DNA of 64,000 nt from Plastoroseomonas arctica (GTDB lineage Bacteria; Pseudomonadota; Alphaproteobacteria; Acetobacterales; Acetobacteraceae), in NCBI RefSeq assembly GCF_018128965.1, contig NZ_JAAEDH010000016.1, forward strand, positions 48,692 to 112,691, given 5' to 3'. Positions 24,830 through 31,976 of this stretch are shown one piece after another. Positions within the stretch are counted from its first letter, which is position 1, and the number at the start of each line of letters is the position of its first letter. The position numbers were made by a program, and so were the translations under genes. Under the pieces are notes generated by a model. That model was given only the letters and a program-made list of their open reading frames with translations, was not told the DNA's origin and did no database searches.

Positions 24830-26195
24830 CGTTAAGGTCTCCCGCAATATAGTATGAGCCCATACCGAATCCCGTAGCTTTTATCTCTTTGTCAAGAAAT
24901 TTTGGATCAGATATGCGTCGAGCCGACGTGATCGAGTCAGTTGCTTTCACAACGATTATTTCGCTTGCAATTGAAGCATTCAAAATGGTTTCACTATGTG
25001 TTGACATTAACGCAAATGATTTTTTTTCTTTAGTTGTTTCCCTCATTAGTTTTATGACTTCTTTTTGCATATGAGGATGAAGAAAATTTTCGGGTTCTTC
25101 GATGGCAAACATTGATCTATGTGTAAGAATTGCAGTCACTAGCGAAAGCCATTTGAGTGTTCCATCAGACAAAGCCGACGCAGGCAAATCAAAATTACCA
25201 AGCTCTCCTTTAAGTCGGAGCTTTAGTCTCAAATAATTTTCAAAATGTTCTGTCTCAACAAACACATCTTCAATTTGATTATTGACTAGTGTTGCCAAAC
25301 CTTTAATTTGATTTAGTGTCGCTTTCCAACCATCATCGGGCCTATTCGGCAATATTCTAATATCAGAAGCGTCGAAATAAAACGGGACTGACGATGCCCT
25401 GTGATCGTCGCGTTGCAGATAGTTGAGGGTTGCAGCTAACCCAGAGCCATCGCTCTGAATTCCCGGTCGCGCGCCGATATCCTCTGACTTTCGGAGTTGC
25501 CTTGGATCAATATTTATTATCTCACCCCTGTCAATGTCCCCTCTAATTATCCAGTTTATGGGGGCTTCATCAATTATAGATAAAATACAATAACTACTAA
25601 ATCTTCTAAGCTCTTTTTCTTGTAGTGCATAATTGTCCATCGCAGCCTTCAGCAGACTTGCCTCTCTAAGATGTATTGTATATGGAGAATGTTCGTTCTC
25701 TGTGACGCCAATCTTTAAATTTTGATCATAGTTAGAGAACTTAAATTCGAGATCCCAACTCGGATCTGTAAATTCATAAGGCTTGTTCGCAATATTTTTT
25801 GGTGAAATGAATTTTATCTTAACCTCTTGATAAACGTACTCAATCTCTTCAAACCCGTTAGCTGCCGAAATTTCGAATGAAAATTCGTAAACAATAGTAC
25901 CGGATTTCTTCAGTATATATTTATGATTGCTGTAGGTTGCACCTCGAATTGTAGCTGAAACAGATTTCTTGTACTCTGACTGTGAGAGTTTCCGAAAAAC
26001 TGAACCTACGCCACCCGCAAGACTGATGGCATCTTTAATGTTTTTGCGCGACAATTGCGAGACTAATTGAAAAAATTCAATAACATTTGTTTTGCCGGAG
26101 CCATTTGGTCCTACTAAAATATTTAATCCAGGCGAAAAATTCAACGAAAACCCATCCAGTGACCTAAAACCATCAATTTGGACTGAATGAATCAT
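24822..26195 (-). CDS. AAA15/OLD-like SMC-family ATPase, putative defence protein
   Basis: A 457-residue ATPase of the RecF/OLD/AAA15 class. Walker A is GPNGSGKT at residues 29-36 in the family-typical N-terminus (IDGFRSLDGFSLNFSPGLNILV). The signature SDGTLKWLSLVTAIL lies near residue 345, Walker B is SMFAIEEPENFLHP near 365, and the switch histidine is in STHSETILNA near 400. Codon use is AT-rich, unlike neighbours. It overlaps the TOPRIM partner by 8 bp. By analogy with PARIS, RloAB and other ATPase-TOPRIM pairs, a role in phage or plasmid defence is inferred, not shown. Confidence 0.78.
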   Translation of the reverse strand: MIHSVQIDGFRSLDGFSLNFSPGLNILVGPNGSGKTNVIEFFQLVSQLSRKNIKDAISLAGGVGSVFRKLSQSEYKKSVSATIRGATYSNHKYILKKSGTIVYEFSFEISAANGFEEIEYVYQEVKIKFISPKNIANKPYEFTDPSWDLEFKFSNYDQNLKIGVTENEHSPYTIHLREASLLKAAMDNYALQEKELRRFSSYCILSIIDEAPINWIIRGDIDRGEIINIDPRQLRKSEDIGARPGIQSDGSGLAATLNYLQRDDHRASSVPFYFDASDIRILPNRPDDGWKATLNQIKGLATLVNNQIEDVFVETEHFENYLRLKLRLKGELGNFDLPASALSDGTLKWLSLVTAILTHRSMFAIEEPENFLHPHMQKEVIKLMRETTKEKKSFALMSTHSETILNASIASEIIVVKATDSITSARRISDPKFLDKEIKATGFGMGSYYIAGDLNDA

Positions 26196-26234
26196 GACCG
26201 ATTTTGTTCCTCTGGTGCAAGGTAGGATGGCAAT

Positions 26235-26345
26235 TCAAACGAAGCAAGAGCGGGAGAATAGCCGCCCAGATTCTGGGCCGATCACCGGAAATTTTTGGTG
26301 TGCGGCTGAGACAGCGTCCAACCTTGTCTTCGGAATGGTTGTCAT
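26235..26345 (-). pseudogene. 36-codon ORF truncated at right edge of island
   Basis: An ATG 9 bases after the stop of the FAD-dependent dehydrogenase is preceded by a GGAG and begins MTTIPKTRLDAVSAAHQKFP, a convincing gene start with host-like composition. The frame ends after 36 codons within the boundary zone of the AT-rich island. It may be the 5' part of a gene that once followed the dehydrogenase and was cut by the insertion. Joining it to the left remnant across the 11-bp repeat does not restore one frame, so a single interrupted gene is not proven. Confidence 0.4.
26248..26258. repeat. Right copy of imperfect 11-bp direct repeat flanking the island
   Basis: GAGCGGGAGAA, partner of the copy at 24205-24215 with one mismatch. 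It lies at the composition boundary between AT-rich island and GC-rich host DNA. Confidence 0.3.
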
Positions 26346-26353
26346 ATGGTCTC

Positions 26354-27982
26354 CTACCCCCACCCCTGCACCTCCCCCCCTCGCCACCGTCTCTCCACCG
26401 GCACCTCCACCCCCACCGCCGCGCAGGCCAGCGCCTCCGCCACCCGGATCCCGTCCACCGCCGCCGACAGGATCCCCCCCGCATACCCCGCGCCTTCCCC
26501 GGCCGGGTACAGGCCCGGCGTGTTCAGGCTCACGAACTCGGCGCCGCGCCCGATGCGCAGCGGGCTGCTGGTGCGCGTTTCCACGCCCGTCATCACCGCC
26601 TCCGCCGCGTCGAAGCCCATGATCTGCTTGCCGAAGGCGGGCAGGGCCTCGCGCAGTGCGGCCACCGCGTAGTCGGGCAGGCAGTCCGCCAGCGAGGTGG
26701 GGGTGACACCGGGTTTGTAGCTCGGCGTCACGGACCCCAGGCTGGTGCTCGGCCGGCCGGCCAGGAAATCGCCCACGGTCTGGGCGGGGGCGCGGTAGTC
26801 GCGGCCGCCGGCGGCGAAGGCGCGTTCCTCCCAATGGCGTTGGAATTCCATGCCGCCGAGGGGGGAGGCGTCGGGGAAGTCGGCGGGCGTGAGGGAGACG
26901 ACGAGGGCCGCGTTGGCGTTGCGTTCGGCGCGGGAATACTGGCTCATCCCGTTGGTCACCAGGCGGCCGGGCTCGGAGGCGGCGGCCACCACGGTGCCGC
27001 CGGGGCACATGCAGAAGCTGTAGACGCTGCGGCCGTTGCTGGCGTGGTGGACGAGTTTGTAGTCGGCCGCGCCGAGGGTGGGGTTGCCGGCGGCGGGGCC
27101 GAAGCGCGCGCGGTCGATCAGGCCCTGGGGGTGTTCGATGCGGACGCCGATGGAGAGGGGTTTTGCGTCCATGGAGACGCCCTGGGCGTGGAGGGCGGCA
27201 AAGGTGTCGCGGGCGGAGTGGCCGATGGCGAGGACCACGTGTCGGGCCGGGATGTGTTCGCCGGTGGAGAGGGTCACGCCGGTGACGTGGCGGTCGGGGG
27301 CGAGGGTCAGGCGTTCGACGCGGGATTGCCAGCGGTACTCGCCGCCCATGGCTTCGATGCGGGCGCGAAGGGATTCGACCACCTGGACCAGGCGGAAAGT
27401 GCCGATGTGGGGTTTTGAGAGCCAGAGGATTTCCTCCGGCGCGCCGGCGGTGACGAAGTCTTCGAGGACTTTGCGGCCGTGGTGGAGGCGGTCTTTTATT
27501 TGTGAGTAGAGCTTGCCGTCGGAGAAGGTGCCGGCGCCGCCCTCGCCGAACTGGACGTTGGATTCGGGGGTGAGGATGCCGCGGCGCCAGAGTGCCCAGG
27601 TGTCCTTGGTGCGCTCGCGAACGGGTTTGCCGCGGTCGAGGATCAGGGGCGGAAGGCCCATCTGGCTCAGGGCGAGGGCCGCGAACAGCCCGCACGGTCC
27701 GGTGCCGATGACGATGGGCCGGGGCGTTCCGGGGGGGGCGTGGGTGACGGGCGGCCGCCAGGTGGTGTCGGGCGTGGCGGGCAGGCTGGTGGCGCCGTCG
27801 ATCTCGGCATCGATCGTGTAGACCAGTTGGATCGCGTGCCGCTTGCGCGCGTCATGGCTGCGCCGCGCGATGCGGAAGTGTTGGAGTTGCGTGGTGTGTA
27901 TGCCGGCGCGCGCGAGGATGGCCGTGCGCAGGTCCTCGGGCGCATGGCCCAGCGGCAGTCGAAGCTCTGTGATACGCAGCAT
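26354..27982 (-). CDS. FAD-dependent dehydrogenase (COG2509-type)
   Basis: A 542-residue NAD(P)/FAD-dependent oxidoreductase of the uncharacterised COG2509 family. An N-terminal small domain (residues 1-85) is followed by the FAD-binding dinucleotide fold (PIVIGTGPCGLFAALALSQMG, about 89-109), NVQFGEGGAGTFSDGKL near 142, and the C-terminal FAD contact LYPAGEGAGYAGGILSAAVDG near 495. Family members are widespread, with unknown physiological substrate. The last residues, rich in GGE/RR, run to a stop just before the truncated ORF. It is divergent from the gene at 28079, with two palindromes in between. Confidence 0.88.
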   Translation of the reverse strand: MLRITELRLPLGHAPEDLRTAILARAGIHTTQLQHFRIARRSHDARKRHAIQLVYTIDAEIDGATSLPATPDTTWRPPVTHAPPGTPRPIVIGTGPCGLFAALALSQMGLPPLILDRGKPVRERTKDTWALWRRGILTPESNVQFGEGGAGTFSDGKLYSQIKDRLHHGRKVLEDFVTAGAPEEILWLSKPHIGTFRLVQVVESLRARIEAMGGEYRWQSRVERLTLAPDRHVTGVTLSTGEHIPARHVVLAIGHSARDTFAALHAQGVSMDAKPLSIGVRIEHPQGLIDRARFGPAAGNPTLGAADYKLVHHASNGRSVYSFCMCPGGTVVAAASEPGRLVTNGMSQYSRAERNANAALVVSLTPADFPDASPLGGMEFQRHWEERAFAAGGRDYRAPAQTVGDFLAGRPSTSLGSVTPSYKPGVTPTSLADCLPDYAVAALREALPAFGKQIMGFDAAEAVMTGVETRTSSPLRIGRGAEFVSLNTPGLYPAGEGAGYAGGILSAAVDGIRVAEALACAAVGVEVPVERRWRGGEVQGWG

Positions 27983-28040
27983 GGCCCCGGAGATACGCCG
28001 GTGGCGCCGGGAACCAAGTGATAAAAATAAAAGATTGGGG

Positions 28041-28058
28041 CGTTACGTATACGTAACG
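28041..28058. promoter_or_regulatory. 18-bp perfect palindrome in a divergent promoter region
   Basis: CGTTACGTATACGTAACG reads identically on both strands and lies between the divergent starts at 27982 and 28079. Perfect dyads of this size in such a position are typical operators of TetR-type dimers. The regulator is not in the window as far as can be told. Confidence 0.55.
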
Positions 28059-28078
28059 GGGGAAAATTCTTTTCCCCC
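28058..28078. repeat. 9-bp-stem inverted repeat touching a start codon
   Basis: GGGGGAAAA and TTTTCCCCC are separated by TTC and abut the preceding palindrome; the repeat ends at the base before the ATG at 28079. In RNA it would form a strong hairpin. If translation starts at 28115 or 28121 instead, the hairpin lies in the 5' leader. Confidence 0.5.
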
Positions 28079-28609
28079 ATGCTTGCCTCGGTTGCGGGTT
28101 CTGGCCTAGCGCGGATGCGCATGTCGACATTCGTCTTCGAAGCGGAGGATGGCCCAGCGGGGGTGGTGCGTTCCTCGCTGGTGGCGCGCGGCCTGGTACT
28201 CGCCGGCCATCCGGTCGATGCGCTGCGCCTGGGTTTTGCGCGCCTGGCCATCCCGGGCGGGGTGACGCTGCTGCAGTTCCGCCCCGGCGAAAACCCCATG
28301 CTCGGCCTGCAGCTGGACCCGGCCGTGACGGGCGAGGATGAGCTGGGCGTGCATGCGACCACGCCCTTGGGTCCGGGCCTGGGTGCGCGTCTGGGCGCGC
28401 TATTGCCAGCGGAGGGCGCGGCGCTGCTCATGGCCGCCCTGGGCGCCTTCGTGGCGGAGGATGTGCCGGTGGAGGTGAAGGGCCGCGGGGCGGAGCTGCG
28501 GGTGTTGCGAATCGCGCTGGCGGGGAGTGGGCCGTTCGTGGCGCCGGGGGTCGCGGTGACCCTGCATGAGGCGCTGTACTTCACGCTCCGCCACGGGCGC
28601 GCGGGCTGA
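28079..28609 (+). CDS. Hypothetical protein in a glycosyltransferase cluster
   Basis: A 176-residue protein without recognised family. No signal peptide or membrane helix stands out; composition is glycine/alanine-rich with alternating strands (RSSLVARGLVLAGHPVDALR, GVTLLQFRPGENPM, VEVKGRGAELRVLRIAL). Alternative starts at 28115 and 28121 (MSTFVFEAEDG) are plausible and would drop the first 12-14 residues. Its stop overlaps the next ATG (TGATG), so it is co-translated with two glycosyltransferases and may assist the same glycan pathway. Confidence 0.6.
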   Translation: MLASVAGSGLARMRMSTFVFEAEDGPAGVVRSSLVARGLVLAGHPVDALRLGFARLAIPGGVTLLQFRPGENPMLGLQLDPAVTGEDELGVHATTPLGPGLGARLGALLPAEGAALLMAALGAFVAEDVPVEVKGRGAELRVLRIALAGSGPFVAPGVAVTLHEALYFTLRHGRAG

Positions 28610-29577
28610 TGCGCATCGCCTTCCTGGGCCATTCCTATCATCGCCTCACCGGTTCCTCGCGCTTCATGCAGGCGATCCTGCTGGCGCGGCTGGGTGCTGT
28701 GGAGGTGTTCGAGGATGAGAGCTGGCAGGGGGGTGCCGCGGTGGACGTGGCCGCGGTGCTCGCCGGCGGGTTCGACGCCATCCATGTCTGGCAGATGGAG
28801 CAGCCGCTGGAGGCGCTGGTGGCCGCACGGCCTGGCGTGCCGATCTACTGGTACCCGATGCAGGACAGCGCGCGGCATCTCGGCCCGGCCTTCTGGTCAC
28901 GCACAGCGCCGGGCGCGCGGATCATCGCCTTCTGCCGCGCGGTGCATGAGGATGCGGTGCGGCGGGGGCTCGACAGCGCGTGGTTCCAATATTTCCCGGA
29001 CCCGTCGGGCGTGGCGCCGGTGGGGGCGGCGGATGGCGTGTTCTGCTGGCCGCGGCGGGAGGCGTTCGGCTGGCCGCTGCTCAAGCGCCTGCTGCCGCTG
29101 GGTTTTTCTGGGCGGCTGCACCTGCATGACCATCCGGACCCGGGCAGCGCGCCGCCGGCCTTGCCCGATGCGGTGGATATCGCCGCGCACGGCATCACGC
29201 AGTCGCGCTGGTTCGAGGATCGCGGGGCGCTGGACCGGTTGCTCGGCGAATTCCTGATCTATGTCGCGCCCCGGCTGCATGAGGGCATCGGGATGGCGTT
29301 TCTCGAGGCGCTGGCGCGCGGCCAATGCGTTGTCGCCGCCGACCGTGCCACGATGAACGAGTACATCACCGATGGGGTGAACGGCCTGCTGTTCGACCCC
29401 GACCGGCCGCGGCCGCTCGATTTCGCGCGCGCGGTGGCGATGGGTGCCCGCGCGCGGGAGCTGGTGGCGCTTGGCCATGTGCGCTGGCAGCGCGATGCGG
29501 CGGGGCGGCTGCTCGATGCGCTCACCGCGCCGCCCGGCACCAGGCTGCGGGCGCTGGCGGAGCCGTTCCCTGCATGA
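28609..29577 (+). CDS. Glycosyltransferase, GT4-like
   Basis: A 322-residue protein with GT-B features. It starts with MRIAFLGHSYHRLTGSSRF, and the C-terminal donor-site region contains YVAPRLHEGIGMAFLEALAR near residue 222, then CVVAADRATMNEYITDGVNG and LLFDPDRPRP. These match GT4-type enzymes acting on surface polysaccharides. It overlaps the genes on both sides (TGATG and ATGA). Acceptor and donor are unknown. Confidence 0.75.
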   Translation: MRIAFLGHSYHRLTGSSRFMQAILLARLGAVEVFEDESWQGGAAVDVAAVLAGGFDAIHVWQMEQPLEALVAARPGVPIYWYPMQDSARHLGPAFWSRTAPGARIIAFCRAVHEDAVRRGLDSAWFQYFPDPSGVAPVGAADGVFCWPRREAFGWPLLKRLLPLGFSGRLHLHDHPDPGSAPPALPDAVDIAAHGITQSRWFEDRGALDRLLGEFLIYVAPRLHEGIGMAFLEALARGQCVVAADRATMNEYITDGVNGLLFDPDRPRPLDFARAVAMGARARELVALGHVRWQRDAAGRLLDALTAPPGTRLRALAEPFPA

Positions 29578-31553
29578 GGGTCACCATCGCCGTCGTCACG
29601 CTCAACGCCGCGCCGGTACTGGAGGCGACGCTCGCCTCCATCGCCGCGCAGAGTTTTGCGCATGAGCTGGTGATCGTGGATGGCGGCTCGACCGACGGGA
29701 CGCTGGCCATCGCCGAGGCGCCGCGCTGGCGCGCCGCGCAGGTGGTCAGCGAGCCGGACCGCGGCCCCTACGATGCGATGGAGAAAGCCGCGCGGCTGGC
29801 CACCGGCGCGCACATCCTGTTCATGAATGCCGGCGACATCTTCGCCGACCCGCTCGCCATCGAGCAGGCGATTGCGCCCGCACCCGACGATGCCGACATC
29901 ATCTACGGGCATCATTTCTGGCGCACCCTCGACGGTGCCGTCGCGCTGCATCGCGCGGCGGATTTCGAGGACACCTGGCAGCGCCTGCAGCGCGGCGACC
30001 TGCACCCCGGCTGGCAGGGCGGCGTGCCCTGCCACCAGGCGACCTTCACGCGGCGGAGCCTGCTGCTGGAGCTGGGCTACGACCCGCGCTACCGCATCGC
30101 CGCGGATCACGACTTCCTCTATCGCGCGCGCCGCGCGGGGGCGCGCTTCCACCATGCCGGCATCGCCATAGCCGCCTATGCGCAGGGCGGCATGTCGCAT
30201 TTGCACGCCCAGCGCTGCTTTCATGAATGGTGGGAGATCGCGCAGCGCCACGGCGACGCGGCCGCCGCCACCGCCTATTTCCGCGCCCGCTTCGGCGCGG
30301 CGGTGACGAAGGACCCGGCGCTGCTCGCCCCGCGCGTGGCGATGCTGCGCGCGTCGGGGATGTTCTTCGAGGATTGGTACCGCGTGCGCCAGCTTGCCGG
30401 CCGCCCGCACATCGCGCCCATCGAGCACTACATCGCCGAGGGCGCGGCGCGCGGCGCCTCCCCGATGCCCTTCTTCGACCCCGCCTTCTACACGGCGCGC
30501 TACCCCGAGGCCGCCGACGCACACGGCACCGCCTTCGAACACGCCCTCCGCCATGGCCCGCCGCTGGGCGAGGATTGCTTCGACTGGGGCGATGCCCGCC
30601 ACCCGCTGGCCCCGCTGCGCCGCCTGTTCGACCCGGCGCGAGAGACGCTGGACACGCTGGTCGCGCGCATCTGCGCCCTCGACACGCCGGCCCTGGTGGC
30701 CCTGTTCCCCGAGGCCGGCGCCTTCGACCCGCCCGCCGCCGAGGCAACCCCCGCCGTCACCGAGCGCGACGGCGACTGGCAATTCCTCAGCGGCGTGAGC
30801 GAGGTGGAGGAGGGGCCCTATCCGGAGCTCGACCTCGACCAGCCCTTCCGCTGGTGCGTGGGCGAGAACAGCGCCTTCCGCCTGTTCAGCGCCGCCTCGG
30901 GTGCGCGCGGCCTGCGCCTGCGCCTGCGCAGCACCCAGCCGAACCAGGCGATCACCCTGCTCGACCAGGACCAGCGCGTGCTCGCCCAGGCGAGCCTGCC
31001 GGCCGCGCCCATGGCGACGCCGCAGGTGGTGGATGTCTCGCTCGCCGCGCTGGCCGGGGCCCAGACGCTGGTGCTGCGCACCGCGCGGCAGGCGGCACCT
31101 GACGCGCTCGGCCGCCGTGTCTCCGTCATCCTGGAGGGGCTGGAATGGCGCGAGCCTCCGGCGGGGCCGACCGCCGCGATGGCCGCGGCGCCACATGTGG
31201 CGGCCCCCCCGCGCATCCTGTGGAGCGCGGCGGAAGGGCTTTCTGCGGAGTCCCTCGACGGGCGCTGGGCCATCGGGCGCGAGGCGACGCTGGTGATCGA
31301 AGCCGACACAGCCGTGAACGCGGTGCTGCGCCTGGAATACCGCAGCCCCGTTGCCGGCCAGCAAGCGATGGTGCAGGTCGATGGCGGCCAGGCGCGACCC
31401 TTCTTCGCGCGCGCCGGCGGAGATGTCCCCCAGCGATGGGACATGCCGATCGTCCTGCGCGCGGGCCGCACCCGGGTGAGCTTCGCCTTCCGCACAACCG
31501 AGCCGGGGACCGACCGCGCGTTGCTGATCGCCGCCGCCGAAATCGGCGCCTGA
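29574..31553 (+). CDS. GT2 glycosyltransferase with C-terminal beta-sandwich-like region
   Basis: A 659-residue protein. The N-terminal 250 residues are a GT2 enzyme close to colanic/lipo-polysaccharide transferases (RVTIAVVTLNAAPVLEATL, VDGGSTDGTLAI, SEPDRGPYDAMEKA, FMNAGD). A linker carries FFDPAFYTARYPE near 305, a motif recurrent in large rhamnan-type synthesis proteins. From about 390 onwards, two stretches of alternating strands look like carbohydrate-binding beta-sandwich repeats (FRWCVGENSAFRLF, LRLRSTQPNQAITLL; AVLRLEYRSPVAGQQAMV, VSFAFRTTEPG). The ATG at 29574 overlaps the previous stop by 4 bp. The upstream extension of the frame lies inside the neighbour and was discarded. Confidence 0.82.
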   Translation: MRVTIAVVTLNAAPVLEATLASIAAQSFAHELVIVDGGSTDGTLAIAEAPRWRAAQVVSEPDRGPYDAMEKAARLATGAHILFMNAGDIFADPLAIEQAIAPAPDDADIIYGHHFWRTLDGAVALHRAADFEDTWQRLQRGDLHPGWQGGVPCHQATFTRRSLLLELGYDPRYRIAADHDFLYRARRAGARFHHAGIAIAAYAQGGMSHLHAQRCFHEWWEIAQRHGDAAAATAYFRARFGAAVTKDPALLAPRVAMLRASGMFFEDWYRVRQLAGRPHIAPIEHYIAEGAARGASPMPFFDPAFYTARYPEAADAHGTAFEHALRHGPPLGEDCFDWGDARHPLAPLRRLFDPARETLDTLVARICALDTPALVALFPEAGAFDPPAAEATPAVTERDGDWQFLSGVSEVEEGPYPELDLDQPFRWCVGENSAFRLFSAASGARGLRLRLRSTQPNQAITLLDQDQRVLAQASLPAAPMATPQVVDVSLAALAGAQTLVLRTARQAAPDALGRRVSVILEGLEWREPPAGPTAAMAAAPHVAAPPRILWSAAEGLSAESLDGRWAIGREATLVIEADTAVNAVLRLEYRSPVAGQQAMVQVDGGQARPFFARAGGDVPQRWDMPIVLRAGRTRVSFAFRTTEPGTDRALLIAAAEIGA

Positions 31554-31555
31554 GG

Positions 31556-31918
31556 TCAGGTCTCGCCGAGGTCGAGCACCGGCGTGAAGCTGCCATAGAT
31601 CATCCGCCTGCCGTCGAACGGCATGGGATTGTCGCCGGCCATCAGGCGGGGATCGGCCATGACCTTGGGCATCGCCGCGTCGCGCGTCGCCTTGTCCGGC
31701 CATTCGATCCAGGAGAAGACCACGCTCTCATCCGCCTCGGCCTTCACCGCCATGTAGAAATCGGTGGTCGTGCCCCGGGGCACATCGTCGCCCCAACATT
31801 CTGTGACGCGCAGCGCGCCATATTCCAGGAACACGGCATCGGCCTTGGTCGCGTGGTCGATGAAGGCCTGGCGGTTGGCGGTAGGCACGGCGATCACGAA
31901 GCCATCGACATAGCGCAT
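31556..31918 (-). CDS. DUF1428 family protein
   Basis: A 120-residue YbaA-like DUF1428 protein with a ferredoxin-like dimeric alpha/beta-barrel fold expected. Typical segments are YVDGFVIAVPTANRQAFIDH at the start, ALRVTECWGDDVP near 45, and the tail DGRRMIYGSFTPVLDLG. Function unknown in the family. It is convergent with the large glycosyltransferase. Confidence 0.88.
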   Translation of the reverse strand: MRYVDGFVIAVPTANRQAFIDHATKADAVFLEYGALRVTECWGDDVPRGTTTDFYMAVKAEADESVVFSWIEWPDKATRDAAMPKVMADPRLMAGDNPMPFDGRRMIYGSFTPVLDLGET

Positions 31919-31976
31919 GGGTCTGCTCCCGCGTTGTGGCTATCCAGGTAACGCCGCATCGGAGATTACAGCCGAG

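Larger units (their letters stand above)
24216..26247. mobile_element. AT-rich acquired island carrying an AAA-TOPRIM gene pair
   Basis: This 2-kb segment is strikingly AT-rich and uses codons such as AAT, ATA and TTT, in contrast to the roughly 70 percent GC neighbours. It holds only the AAA ATPase and its small TOPRIM-type partner. It separates efp from an FAD-dependent dehydrogenase, and ORF fragments with host-like composition abut both edges. No transposase, integrase or tRNA gene is present, so the transfer mechanism is unknown. Confidence 0.65.

Noticed and set aside
24236..26195. Canonical PARIS (AriA-AriB) system
   Set aside because: The ATPase is compatible, but the partner is shorter and resembles DUF4276/RloB-like TOPRIM proteins more than the DUF4435 AriB type. 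The broader ATPase-TOPRIM label is all the sequence supports.
26235..27695. 486-codon minus-strand frame in the FAD dehydrogenase region
   Set aside because: Arg/Pro-rich shadow of the dehydrogenase in another frame; only its last 36 codons (26235-26345) look like a genuine gene start and were kept as a separate fragment.
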